Source: an uncultured Prevotellaceae bacterium
GTDB lineage: Bacteria > Bacteroidota > Bacteroidia > Bacteroidales > Bacteroidaceae
Length of the DNA: 64,000 bases
Assembly (NCBI GenBank): GCA_902776665.1
Contig: CACYQZ010000003.1
Span: 48,890 to 112,889 of the forward strand
Direction: 5' to 3'
Shown: positions 34,868-43,031 of the stretch, one piece after another
Position numbering within the stretch: position 1 is the first letter of the stretch
Layout: each line of letters begins with the position of its first letter
Notes under the pieces: model-generated
Database searches by the model: none
What the model was told of the DNA's origin: nothing
What the model saw: the letters and a program-made list of their open reading frames with translations, nothing else
Translations under genes and position numbers: made by a program

Positions 34868-35941
34868 GTGACCGATATCTACATGGAGTTTTTGCGTTTT
34901 TGCCTTGATGAAAAACGCCCCATTCCAGACAATATGAAGAAGATTGTTTGGAGCGATTTGTTAGATTTTGCCAAGAAGCAAAGCATTATTGGTGTGTTCT
35001 TTCATGGAATGAAAAGAATCACAGAAGGAGAGAACAAACCAACAGACGATGATGTGCTGGATTGGATGGCAGAAACGTCCAAAATCGTCAAACGAAATGA
35101 GACAATGTACCAAAAATCGGCATTTGCTGTTGAAGCTTTTAGAAAAGAAGGTTTCCGAAGTAGCATCTTAAAAGGACAGGGAAATGCGCTGATGTATCCA
35201 GATCCATTTATGAGGGCACCCGGTGACATTGATATTTGGGTTGAAGGAGAACGAAAAAAGATTTTTAACTATGTAAAAAGTTTTTTCCCCGACACACACG
35301 ACCAATATCACGAAATTCATTTCCCCATCTTAAAAGGCATCATCATGGAGGTGCATTATACTCCATGTTTCCTCAACAATTTATATTTGAACAAAAGACT
35401 TCAGAAATATTTCAAACAACACTCCGACGAGCAATATCGGCATTTTGAAAAAATGCCAGACGGGAATACTCTTTGTATGCCAACTGATAGTTTCAACCGT
35501 GTGTTCCAGATGACGCATGTCATGAAGCATTTTTTCTTTCGTGGCATCGGCTATCGTCATTTCATTGATTATTATTTCTTGCTCAAAAGAGGTTTTACTC
35601 CTGAAGAACAGCAGGCGACAATGAATGAATTTAAAAGGTTGCGCATGGTGAAATTTGTCAAAGGAGCCATGTGGGTGCTACACAACAACCTTGGGTTGGA
35701 AAAGCAGTATCTACTCGTTGAACCCAATGAGAAAATTGGGCGGATGATAGAAAAAGAAATCATCATAGGCGGGAATTTTGGAAAATATGACCAACGCTAT
35801 CAATTACCCAAAAAAGGGAAAATAATGACGTTTGGAAGAGATGTCTATAGAAATCTTCATTTTGCCAAAGAATTTCCGTCTGAAGCACTGTCGCGCCCCA
35901 TTTTTATGGTTTGGCATCAGTTGCGTGATTTAAGAAAATAA
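34868..35941 (+). CDS. NTP_transf_5 family nucleotidyltransferase-fold protein
   Basis: The 357-residue protein matches my recollection of the uncharacterised NTP_transf_5 family (PF14907). It has a helical N-terminus, then SSILKGQGNALMYPDPFMRAPGDIDIWVEG, where the K-G and D-I-D elements resemble a nucleotidyltransferase active site, and FQMTHVMKHFFFRGIGYRHFIDYYF. No membrane segment is seen. It starts with GTG 12 bases after the dehydratase and is the last gene of the forward polysaccharide locus. Proteins of this family are frequent in capsule loci but their reaction is unknown. Confidence 0.8.
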   Translation: MTDIYMEFLRFCLDEKRPIPDNMKKIVWSDLLDFAKKQSIIGVFFHGMKRITEGENKPTDDDVLDWMAETSKIVKRNETMYQKSAFAVEAFRKEGFRSSILKGQGNALMYPDPFMRAPGDIDIWVEGERKKIFNYVKSFFPDTHDQYHEIHFPILKGIIMEVHYTPCFLNNLYLNKRLQKYFKQHSDEQYRHFEKMPDGNTLCMPTDSFNRVFQMTHVMKHFFFRGIGYRHFIDYYFLLKRGFTPEEQQATMNEFKRLRMVKFVKGAMWVLHNNLGLEKQYLLVEPNEKIGRMIEKEIIIGGNFGKYDQRYQLPKKGKIMTFGRDVYRNLHFAKEFPSEALSRPIFMVWHQLRDLRK

Positions 35942-35949
35942 AGGCGAAA

Positions 35950-35981
35950 CTTTTGACAAAATTGCAAAATATTGTCAAAAG
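35950..35981 (+). repeat. Inverted repeat after the polysaccharide locus
   Basis: CTTTTGACAA (35950-35959) and TTGTCAAAAG (35972-35981) are perfectly complementary around a 12-base loop. No T-tract follows, so it is a weak terminator candidate; it also overlaps the frr promoter region at 35984. Confidence 0.5.
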
Positions 35982-35983
35982 AG

Positions 35984-36014
35984 TTGTGTGATTTATTTTT
36001 ATTGTTTATTTTTG
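35984..36014 (+). promoter_or_regulatory. Promoter of frr
   Basis: TTG at 35984-35986 and TATTTTTG at 36007-36014 are separated by 20 bases and fit the Bacteroidetes pattern. The frr ATG is 30 bases downstream. This argues against a start at 35972. Confidence 0.62.
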
Positions 36015-36043
36015 CGAATCGAAATTTATCAAACAAGAAGAAT

Positions 36044-36604
36044 ATGATTGACGTAAAAGCAACTCTGGCAGGCGCCGAAGAGCGCATGGAGATGGCCGCG
36101 ATGTTCTTGGATGAGTCACTGAACAGAATCCGCGCAGGCCGTGCAAACGTGGCCATCCTCGATGGCGTGCGAGTGAATAGTTATGGTTCGATGGTGCCGC
36201 TGAATCAGGTGGCGAACGTGTCGTGCCCCGATGCGAGGACGATTGCCGTCAGCCCGTGGGACAAGAAGACGATTCGCGACATCGAGAAGGCGATTATGGA
36301 CTCCGACGTGGGTATCACGCCCGAAAACAATGGTGAAATTATTCGTCTGGCCATTCCGCAGCCGACCGAGGAGCGCCGTAAGGAACTCGTGAAACAGTGT
36401 AACAAAATCGGCGAGAAGGCGAAAGTGGAAGTGCGCAACGTGCGCGGCGAAATCAAGGACAAACTCAAGAAGGCCATCAAAGACGGTCTGAGCGAGGACA
36501 ACGAGAAGGACGCCGAACTCGAATTGCAGAAAATCCACGACAAATACATCAAGAAAGTCGATGAACTTCTCGATGCGAAGCAGAAGGAGATCATGACGGT
36601 CTGA
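36044..36604 (+). CDS. frr: Ribosome recycling factor
   Basis: The 186-residue protein is RRF, which with EF-G splits post-termination ribosomes. Family motifs are LNRIRAGRANVAILDGVRV at the N-terminus, DARTIAVSPWDKKTIRDIEKA and GITPENNGEIIRLAIPQPTEERR in the middle, and a long C-terminal helix with KYIKKVDELLDAKQKEI. Length is normal (about 185). It has its own promoter just after the polysaccharide locus. The rsgA start codon follows after 31 bases that consist of a heptamer array. Confidence 0.96.
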   Translation: MIDVKATLAGAEERMEMAAMFLDESLNRIRAGRANVAILDGVRVNSYGSMVPLNQVANVSCPDARTIAVSPWDKKTIRDIEKAIMDSDVGITPENNGEIIRLAIPQPTEERRKELVKQCNKIGEKAKVEVRNVRGEIKDKLKKAIKDGLSEDNEKDAELELQKIHDKYIKKVDELLDAKQKEIMTV

Positions 36605-36638
36605 CAATTGCTCATTGTTAATTGTAAATTGTTAATTG
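36604..36638 (+). repeat. Heptamer array filling the frr-rsgA gap
   Basis: Five consecutive heptamers: ACAATTG, CTCATTG, TTAATTG, TAAATTG, TTAATTG. The first base is the last base of the frr stop codon and the last three bases (TTG, 36636-36638) are the apparent start codon of rsgA. No Shine-Dalgarno sequence lies within it. Confidence 0.85.
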
Positions 36639-37670
36639 ACAGGTCTTGTCATTAAAAACACGGGCAGCTGGTACACCGTCCTCACCGACGACGGCCAGAC
36701 CGTGGACTGCAAAATCAAGGGTAACTTTCGACTAAAAGGCATCCGCAGCACGAATCCCGTGGCTGTGGGTGATAGGGTTGCCATTGTACCCACCCCCAAC
36801 CCCTCCCAACGGGAGGGGCGTTTGCATGATTTGGCAGAAGGAAAGGATTTTCAGTCCCCCTCCCGTGGGGAGGGGATAGGGGTGGGTCTTATCTCAGCCA
36901 TCGAAGACCGTCGCAACTACATCATCCGCAAGTCGTCGAACCTCTCGAAACAGAGCCATATTCTTGCGGCCAACGTCGATCAGGCATTTTTGGTTGTCAC
37001 GGTGACTTTTCCCGAGACTTCCACGACCTTCATCGACCGTTTTCTGGCCTCGGCAGAGGCTTATAGTGTGCCCGTCGTGCTCGTTTTTAACAAAATCGAC
37101 CGCCTCGACGACGAAAACAAGGCTGTTTTGGAGGCGATGATGAGGCTTTACGAGGCAATCGGCTACGAATGTCGGGCGATTTCAGCGGCGACGGGCGATG
37201 GGGTAGAGGAACTGCGCCCGCTTTTGCAAGGGAAAATCACGCTGCTCGCAGGCAACAGCGGAGTGGGAAAATCGACACTCATCAACCGACTCATTCCCGA
37301 TGCGAAACTGCGGACGGCGGAAATCAGCGATGCCCACAATACGGGAATGCACACGACGACGTTCTCAGAGATGATTCCCCTCACCACCCATCACCCATCA
37401 CCCATCACCCATCATTCGTGGCTCATTGACACGCCCGGCATCAAGGGTTTCGGAACTTTCGACATGGAACCCGAGGAACTGACGAGTTATTTCCGCGAGA
37501 TTTTCCATTTTTCCGAGGAGTGCAAATTCTCGAACTGCACCCACACGCATGAGCCCGGATGCGCGGTTTTGAAGGCGCTCGACGACCATTTGATTGCGCC
37601 GAGCCGCTACCAGTCCTACCTCTCGATGATGGAGGACAAAGACGAGGACAAATATCGCGCCGCATACTGA
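36636..37670 (+). CDS. rsgA: Small ribosomal subunit biogenesis GTPase RsgA
   Basis: The 344-residue protein is a circularly permuted GTPase that helps 30S maturation. Order: OB-fold with [13 protein letters not shown], then GTPase motifs [11 protein letters not shown] (G4), [17 protein letters not shown] (G1) and [11 protein letters not shown] (G3), then a zinc motif [14 protein letters not shown], ending KYRAAY. Two in-frame inserts are unusual: residues about 52-84, encoded by a 100-bp GC-rich inverted element, and a [10 protein letters not shown] stretch near residue 252 from a CACCCAT array. Core motifs are intact, so it is probably functional. The start is a TTG belonging to an upstream heptamer array; Bacteroides homologues begin at the equivalent residue with ATG (remembered). 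Confidence 0.94.
   Translation: MTGLVIKNTGSWYTVLTDDGQTVDCKIKGNFRLKGIRSTNPVAVGDRVAIVPTPNPSQREGRLHDLAEGKDFQSPSRGEGIGVGLISAIEDRRNYIIRKSSNLSKQSHILAANVDQAFLVVTVTFPETSTTFIDRFLASAEAYSVPVVLVFNKIDRLDDENKAVLEAMMRLYEAIGYECRAISAATGDGVEELRPLLQGKITLLAGNSGVGKSTLINRLIPDAKLRTAEISDAHNTGMHTTTFSEMIPLTTHHPSPITHHSWLIDTPGIKGFGTFDMEPEELTSYFREIFHFSEECKFSNCTHTHEPGCAVLKALDDHLIAPSRYQSYLSMMEDKDEDKYRAAY
36788..36887 (+). repeat. 100-bp GC-rich inverted element inside rsgA
   Basis: The element has imperfect terminal inverted repeats, ACCCACCCC (36788-36796) and GGGGTGGGT (36879-36887). Each end continues into a palindrome: CCCCTCCC-AAC-GGGAGGGG (36800-36818) and CCCCTCCC-GTG-GGGAGGGG (36857-36875). It is therefore two copies of a mini-element in opposite orientation, 38 bases apart. 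It is translated in frame within RsgA. Confidence 0.8.
37385..37412 (+). repeat. CACCCAT heptamer array inside rsgA
   Basis: Four perfect copies of CACCCAT in tandem, encoding the H/P/T-rich stretch just before the G3 motif. The frame is kept. Confidence 0.85.
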
Positions 37671-37695
37671 TTCCTTTTTTGAGACAATCAATGCA

Positions 37696-37728
37696 AAAGT
37701 GCATCGACCCACCAAGTCGATGCACTTT
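37696..37728 (+). terminator. Strong terminator after rsgA (possibly bidirectional)
   Basis: AAAGTGCATCGAC (37696-37708) pairs perfectly with GTCGATGCACTTT (37716-37728) around a 7-base loop, followed by a T-run. It lies 25 bases after rsgA. In the other direction it sits after the hydrolase stop, with a shorter T-tail. Confidence 0.88.
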
Positions 37729-37752
37729 TTTTGTTCAAAATTTTCCCCGTTT

Positions 37753-38985
37753 TTATTTCAGATTCCCAATCCACTCGGCGATGTCGCGGAGCACTTCCTC
37801 GGAAATCGTTTCCTCGATGTGGTTGTACTCAGTCGTTGCGCCCGTCGTGGCATGTTGGAAAAGGTGGTTGAGGCCAGGATATTCTTTCGTGGAGTGTGGA
37901 GTGTGAAGTGAGGAGTGAAGAGTGAGGAGTTGGTAAATCGCATTGAGGTTGCTTTCGGGCAGCACCTGTTTGTCGAGCGAGCCGTTCAGCGCGAAAACAG
38001 GGCATTTCGTCGCTGCGATGTCGGCGACAGGGTCGTATTCGGTGAAGAAGTCATACCACGGATTGGTTTCTTGCATTGCCATCGTCAACCGCATCTGTTT
38101 CAACGTCATTTTCGCTGGCTGACCGCTCAGTTGCAGCAGTGCGTTGGTTTGTTCCACGAGCAGCGTGTCGCCTTTGATGCCGGGCGCAGCGAGTGCCACG
38201 ATGAAATCGACCGCCTGCCGTGCACCGAGCATAAACGCGACGCTACCGCCTTCGCTGTGGCCGAGGATGCCGACGCGAGAAAAAATCATCGAGCGAAGAA
38301 AACGAATTCCAGCTTCGGCGTCTTGGGCGAAATCCGCCGTCGTGGCGTTGGCAACGTCGCCGGTCGATTGACCGAAACCTCGGTCGTCGTAACGGAGCGA
38401 GGCGATGCCGCGACGCGCCAGATAGTCGGCGATGACGGCGAAAGGCTTGTGGTCAAAAAGTTCCTCGTCGCGATTTTGCAGGCCGCTACCCGTCACCATC
38501 AGTACGACCGTACGTTTTTTCAATGTCTCGAAATTCGCGGGTAGCGTGAGCGTTCCGGCGAGCGTGGCATTGGCCTCGTCGTTGGTGAATGTCACTTCGC
38601 GCGTCTCGTAAGGGTAGGGCGGTCGTGGCGTTTGCGGACGATTCCTAACGAGTTCGCCGCGGCTCAGCGTCAAAGGCATTTCACGCCCCATCTGGCGGAA
38701 TGTTCCGACGATTTTTCCGTCTTTCAAGTTGCCGGAAAACGTTGCGCCGATGCTCGGAAATGCGGCATCCACTTTCTTCTCGTCCAATTCCTTGATTTCC
38801 CCAGCGATGCCTTTCGCGCCTTGGTCGGGCGAGTCGAGCGTGCAACCACCGTCGAAGTGGAAAACGAGGTTCAACTTCATCACTTGCAGGTCGAGTTGTC
38901 CGTTCCACGTGCCACTAATCTGCTGGGCACGTGCCGCCATTGTCACCATTGCCGCCATCAAGACGGCCATCACGATTTTTCTCAT
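37753..38985 (-). CDS. Secreted alpha/beta hydrolase (esterase)
   Basis: The 410-residue protein has a signal peptide (MRKIVMAVLMAAMVTMAARA), an N-terminal beta-rich domain (about 22-130) common in Bacteroidetes secreted esterases, and an alpha/beta-hydrolase domain. The oxyanion region is VVLMVTGSGLQNRDE, YDDRGFGQS follows, and the nucleophile elbow is GILGHSEGGSVAF. The acid is probably in FALNGSLDKQV and the His in the GLNHLFQ segment. Between acid and His is an in-frame S/H/T/L-rich insert coded by a heptamer array (37889-37930). Substrate unknown; periplasmic location inferred from the signal peptide. It converges on rsgA across a terminator. Confidence 0.87.
   Translation of the reverse strand: MRKIVMAVLMAAMVTMAARAQQISGTWNGQLDLQVMKLNLVFHFDGGCTLDSPDQGAKGIAGEIKELDEKKVDAAFPSIGATFSGNLKDGKIVGTFRQMGREMPLTLSRGELVRNRPQTPRPPYPYETREVTFTNDEANATLAGTLTLPANFETLKKRTVVLMVTGSGLQNRDEELFDHKPFAVIADYLARRGIASLRYDDRGFGQSTGDVANATTADFAQDAEAGIRFLRSMIFSRVGILGHSEGGSVAFMLGARQAVDFIVALAAPGIKGDTLLVEQTNALLQLSGQPAKMTLKQMRLTMAMQETNPWYDFFTEYDPVADIAATKCPVFALNGSLDKQVLPESNLNAIYQLLTLHSSLHTPHSTKEYPGLNHLFQHATTGATTEYNHIEETISEEVLRDIAEWIGNLK
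37889..37930 (+). repeat. In-frame heptamer array inside the hydrolase gene
   Basis: Six heptamers on the plus strand: GTGGAGT twice, GTGAAGT, GAGGAGT, GAAGAGT, GAGGAGT. 42 bases equals 14 codons, so the frame of the minus-strand gene is kept. Confidence 0.85.
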
Positions 38986-39119
38986 TTTTCTTCCGTTTTT
39001 CGTGGCAAAAATGCCTTTTCCGTCGCAAAAATAGGCATAAAACGGCGATTTTTTACTATGAACAACTATTGATTTAACAAAAATTATGACAAATCGACCG
39101 TTTTCTCCTTATTTTTTTA

Positions 39120-39127
39120 TACCTTTG
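39120..39127 (+). promoter_or_regulatory. -7 element of the DUF554 gene (near-leaderless)
   Basis: TACCTTTG matches TAnnTTTG. The ATG at 39132 begins 5 bases after it, the same spacing as for rsmA, so the transcript should have almost no leader. Confidence 0.65.
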
Positions 39128-39131
39128 CGAC

Positions 39132-39905
39132 ATGATTGGAACGATTATCAATACCTGCACGATTATTGCGGGAACCGTCCTCGGCGCGATGCTCCACCGA
39201 GGCATCAAGGAGAAATACAAGACCGTGCTTTACAACGGACTGGGCTTGGTCAGTCTGGCGATTGGGCTGAACGCGACGATTCAGAATTTCCCGAAAAGCC
39301 AGTATCCCGTGCTGTTCATCGTGGCGATGGCGCTCGGCGGCGTGGTTGGTACGTGGCTCGATATTGATGGGCGGTTTAAAAAATTGGTCAACCGCCCCCT
39401 CCTGACCTCCCCCCGTAGGGGAGGAAAAGACGACGCTGAGAAAGTTGAAAATTCCTCCAATTGCAAAGAAGAGACAAACGATTTGGAAACGACAAAAGGC
39501 TCCCTTTCCGACGGCCTTGCCACGGCGATTCTGCTTTATTGCATCGGTCCGTTGTCGATGCTCGGTCCGGTGGTGAGCGCGTTGCAGGGCGACCACACGT
39601 TCCTGTTCACGAATGCGACGCTCGACTTCGTTTCCGCGACGATTTTCGCTTCGACCTACGGCCTCGGCATGGTGTTTGCCGCACCCGTTTTGTTTTGTTG
39701 GCAGGGACTGTTCTACCTCGTCGCGACAATTTCGTCGTCGGCAGTCAGCGACGCACTCATGGCCGAATTGCTCATTGTCGGCGGTCTGCTCATCACGGCG
39801 TCCGGTCTGTCGCTCCTTCAGTTGAAAGACTGCAAGACGCTGAATCTGTTGCCTGCGCTCCTCGTGCCAGTGCTCTTTTTTGTAATTGTGGAGTTGTGTT
39901 TTTAG
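39132..39905 (+). CDS. DUF554 family membrane protein
   Basis: The 257-residue protein has about six to seven hydrophobic segments and the DUF554 pattern: IGTIINTCTIIAGTVLGAMLHRGI at the start, LGLVSLAIGLNATIQN, GGVVGTWLDIDGRF, then LATAILLYCIGPLSMLGP. The function of the family is unknown. The hydrophilic loop between the third and fourth segments (about residues 85-130) is long; part of it (RPLLTSPRRGG) is coded by a GC-rich palindromic mini-element and the rest is polar and acidic. The stop codon overlaps an octamer array. Confidence 0.87.
   Translation: MIGTIINTCTIIAGTVLGAMLHRGIKEKYKTVLYNGLGLVSLAIGLNATIQNFPKSQYPVLFIVAMALGGVVGTWLDIDGRFKKLVNRPLLTSPRRGGKDDAEKVENSSNCKEETNDLETTKGSLSDGLATAILLYCIGPLSMLGPVVSALQGDHTFLFTNATLDFVSATIFASTYGLGMVFAAPVLFCWQGLFYLVATISSSAVSDALMAELLIVGGLLITASGLSLLQLKDCKTLNLLPALLVPVLFFVIVELCF
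39394..39424 (-). repeat. GC-rich palindromic mini-element inside the DUF554 gene
   Basis: On the minus strand it reads CCTCCCCTA, then GGGGGGAGG, TCA, GGAGGGGGC, nearly identical in layout to the copy at 51724-51757. It is translated in frame in the cytoplasmic or periplasmic loop. Confidence 0.78.
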
Positions 39906-39936
39906 GAGTTAAGGAGTTAAGAAGTTAGGGAGTTAA
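39905..39936 (+). repeat. GGAGTTAA octamer array
   Basis: Four octamers: GGAGTTAA twice, GAAGTTAG, GGAGTTAA. It is the same unit as the arrays flanking the four-helix-bundle gene at 49998-50500. Its first base is the last base of the DUF554 stop codon. Confidence 0.85.
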
Positions 39937-39945
39937 GCCAAAAGC

Positions 39946-39973
39946 ACTTCACACTTCACACTCCTCACTTCAC
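39946..39973 (+). repeat. ACTTCAC heptamer array
   Basis: ACTTCAC twice, ACTCCTC, ACTTCAC, lying 10 bases before the 3' end of the receptor gene. The unit matches the array at 61220-61254. Confidence 0.82.
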
Positions 39974-39982
39974 GAAAAAACG

Positions 39983-42979
39983 CTAAAACCTCCCTGGTCC
40001 TCCGAATCCACCGCGTGGCATACCATTCCGATTGCCACCGCCGCGAGTTCCATCTGGCCGACCCATTCCCGGGGGCGGGCCGTCCATTCCATCGGGACCC
40101 TCGCCACGACCCATCCGAGCCTGCTTGCCGCCAAACACATTGAACTGATAGACCACGTGCAGCATCGCATAGGAATTGATGCTGTTGTACCACGTGTCGC
40201 GGCGCTGCCATGCATCAATCATACGGCTGAAGTTCGACTGCTGGTGCAGAATGTCGTAGAATTGCAGCATCACCGAGAGATTCTTGCCTTTCAGGAACTT
40301 CTGCGAAATCTGCGCGTTCCACAGCAGTTCGTTCGTGTTCATCGACTGGTCGTCGTAGCCGCGCCTACTCCGCTCGTGAATGTCCATCGCAATCGACGTG
40401 CCCCACGGTGCCGTGATGTTGAGCGAACCGCCGTAGGAAAAGACCCACGTGTCGAGGTTCGCCTGCTCTTGCAGTTTGTTGCGGGCGTGGCTGTAGTTGA
40501 AGTTGCCGTCGAGTTCAAACTCCGCCATCCATTGCCCCAAATTCGGTCGGAAACTCAGTCCGAGGCGGTTGCCGATGGTCGTTTCGCGCGTCGTGTTCTT
40601 CTGCGACGACGATGTGCGGTCGAGCGTCACGTAACCCACGTGGTTGTTGTAGTTGATGGTCGGAAACGTGTTGATGTTCCACACACCCGTCGTGTCGAGT
40701 GCGGTGTTGAACATGCCGCCCCAGCCCACGTTCCAGTTGCCGTTGATGTTTTCGGGGCGCGTCGTGCGTCCGCCGGTCTTCTCGTCGTAGGTCACCATCG
40801 ACGAAATCGAGTTGTTCGTCGTCGAGAAGCGCAAGAACGTCATCCACGTGCGCATATAGCGTTGCTGATAGCCGTTGTAGAAGAGGTTGAGCGACTGCGT
40901 GAACGACGGTTTCAAGCCCGGGTTACCACGCGAGATGTTCAGCGGGTCGCTGTCGTCGTAGATGTCGAGCATCTGCGAGATGGAGGGCTGCGCCGTCGTT
41001 CCGCGATAGTCGATGCGAAGGTTCGACACCTTCGAGAAACGATAGCGGAAATTCAGCGTCGGCGACACGTTGAACACCGTGCGCGTCGTATCGACAAATC
41101 GTCCTTGATAGTCCTGAATGAAGTTCGACCGCTGCGGCTGCATCATCACACCCGCCGAAAAATTATACTTGTCGCGCACCATTCGGAACGTCAGTTCGAT
41201 GTTGTGCGTGTAGTTTTTGTATTCCGAATAACGGCTCAGCGACGCGCTCCGATAGTCTTCGTAAGGTTTTTCTAGACGATTGAGATACTCGTTCCAAGCC
41301 CGATAATGGGGTGTCAGACCATCGAAAATTCCCTCGCCCACGTTTGAAAAGTCGTAGGTCGAGCGGTCGCTCTTGTTGTGCGAATAGTTGTAGCGATAAC
41401 TGAATTGTAGGTAGGTCTTCTCCCAAATCGGCTCGCTGTAGGTCGCTTGCAACGAATAGTTGTGGCGCTTCGACGGCGTGATGCTGAAGCGGTTTCGCTG
41501 ATAAATCGAGTCGGCACCCTGCGCGTTTTTCACCTGATACAAATCGACCGTGCTCGTCGAGAAATTCTTCGAGTCGCCCTCGTTATACGATGCCTCGGCA
41601 CGCAGCGTTACGTTGCGGCCCTTCGTGTTCAACTTGCGGTTCACCTGCAACCGACCGCCCACCTGCTTCGTGTCGCTATAGGAAATGCCTTGGTTTCGCC
41701 GCCAGTTCACTTTCACCTCGTTCGGAATCAGGTCCATCTGCTCCAACGGGTCGAGTGCATAATCATACGGGTCTTCGTTGAACGAGGCCGACTGGCTCCA
41801 CGACCGTCCGTCGTTTTTCGAGAAACTCACGTTCGGACGGAAATTGATGTTCCACATCGAGTCGGGCTTCCATTCTACCTTCATCTGGCCGTTCCACGAG
41901 TCGCCACGCGAATAATTCTGGTTGATACTATTAGAGAACGCGCCCGCGCGTGCGACGAAATTCTCGCTCGACGTCTTTGTCAGCGCGTCGCCGTCGCGAT
42001 GGTTCCAGCGCACCGAACCGCTCAGTTCCAGCCGTTCCTTGCGTGTTTTCGGGTCGCGCTCCTCGTAGTTGAAGTTCACGCCGAGCATTTTCGACGCATT
42101 CAGGCCGTTGTTGCCACGACCCGGACCGCCGCCGCGACCGCCAAACCCTTGGTCGCCCGTGTTGTTGGCGCTACCCATCACCTGCACACGAAGGGCATCT
42201 TTCGAATACATGCCCATTCCGCGGGCCGAATAGCGCTTCTTCGTGCCAATCGCCACGTCGCTGTTCGACATGAAGCCTTTGTTCATACCGCGCTTGATCG
42301 TGAAGTCGAGCGTCGTCTCCTCCTCGCCGTCCTCGACGCCCGTGACGCGGGTCAGGTCGCTCTTTTCGTCATATACCTTGATGTTCTCGATGATCGATGT
42401 CGGCAGGTTTTTCATCGCCGTCTGCGTGTCGCCCGTCATAAATTCGCGACCATCGACCTTGATTTTCTTCACCTGCTTGCCGTTGATGGTGATTTTTCCG
42501 TCGTCATCGACCTGTGCGCCCGGCAACCGTTTTACCAATTCCTCGGCCACCGAACCTTCTGGCACGCGATAGGCTGCCGAGTTATACACAAACGTGTCCT
42601 CGCGCAACACCACCTTCTGTGCCAGCGCCGTCACCTCCGTGCCCTTCAGCATGATGGCATCGGAATTCAGCACCACCTGACCCATCGCCAAGTCGTGGTC
42701 CTCCACCATTTCGATGCGTTTCAGCGTCGTGATGTAACCCACGCTCGAAATTTTCAGCAAATACTTGTCGTTTTTCGGTGCCGTGATGGTAAATTTGCCG
42801 TCCTCGTCCGACACCGCACCGCCCACAAACGCGCTGTCGGTCGTCAGCAGTTGCAATGTCACCTGGGGCAGCGGCTCTTTGGTGTCGCGGTCGATGAGCG
42901 TGCCCGAAATCTTCCTTTCCTGCGCGAAAGAAATGGCTGCGACAAATGTCAGCAGCAGCAAAAACAATCTTCTCTTCAT
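39983..42979 (-). CDS. TonB-dependent-receptor-like outer membrane protein (carboxypeptidase-regulatory domain plus barrel)
   Basis: The 998-residue protein has a signal peptide (KRRLFLLLLTFVAAISFA), a carboxypeptidase-regulatory-like domain (about 22-105, KISGTLIDRDTKEPLPQVTL), a plug-like domain (about 130-270, with LPGAQVDDDGKITINGKQVK) and a large barrel typical of OMP_b-brl_3 proteins. The C-terminal 50 residues are rich in G, P, R and M (for example DGPPPGMGRPDGTRGGG), an extension unusual for barrels, which normally end in an aromatic strand; it does end with Phe. Cargo is unknown; no SusD homologue is adjacent. ATG 42979 is chosen because an upstream start would read through a heptamer array and put the signal peptide inside the protein. 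Confidence 0.88.
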   Translation of the reverse strand: MKRRLFLLLLTFVAAISFAQERKISGTLIDRDTKEPLPQVTLQLLTTDSAFVGGAVSDEDGKFTITAPKNDKYLLKISSVGYITTLKRIEMVEDHDLAMGQVVLNSDAIMLKGTEVTALAQKVVLREDTFVYNSAAYRVPEGSVAEELVKRLPGAQVDDDGKITINGKQVKKIKVDGREFMTGDTQTAMKNLPTSIIENIKVYDEKSDLTRVTGVEDGEEETTLDFTIKRGMNKGFMSNSDVAIGTKKRYSARGMGMYSKDALRVQVMGSANNTGDQGFGGRGGGPGRGNNGLNASKMLGVNFNYEERDPKTRKERLELSGSVRWNHRDGDALTKTSSENFVARAGAFSNSINQNYSRGDSWNGQMKVEWKPDSMWNINFRPNVSFSKNDGRSWSQSASFNEDPYDYALDPLEQMDLIPNEVKVNWRRNQGISYSDTKQVGGRLQVNRKLNTKGRNVTLRAEASYNEGDSKNFSTSTVDLYQVKNAQGADSIYQRNRFSITPSKRHNYSLQATYSEPIWEKTYLQFSYRYNYSHNKSDRSTYDFSNVGEGIFDGLTPHYRAWNEYLNRLEKPYEDYRSASLSRYSEYKNYTHNIELTFRMVRDKYNFSAGVMMQPQRSNFIQDYQGRFVDTTRTVFNVSPTLNFRYRFSKVSNLRIDYRGTTAQPSISQMLDIYDDSDPLNISRGNPGLKPSFTQSLNLFYNGYQQRYMRTWMTFLRFSTTNNSISSMVTYDEKTGGRTTRPENINGNWNVGWGGMFNTALDTTGVWNINTFPTINYNNHVGYVTLDRTSSSQKNTTRETTIGNRLGLSFRPNLGQWMAEFELDGNFNYSHARNKLQEQANLDTWVFSYGGSLNITAPWGTSIAMDIHERSRRGYDDQSMNTNELLWNAQISQKFLKGKNLSVMLQFYDILHQQSNFSRMIDAWQRRDTWYNSINSYAMLHVVYQFNVFGGKQARMGRGEGPDGMDGPPPGMGRPDGTRGGGNRNGMPRGGFGGPGRF

Positions 42980-43031
42980 AAAAAAAATCCTTTCGTTTCC
43001 CTCTTTGACGTTTTTTCGCTTCGAAGGTTTA

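Noticed and set aside
36636-37670. rsgA as a pseudogene
   Set aside because: Despite three repeat insertions the frame is open and all GTPase and zinc motifs are intact.
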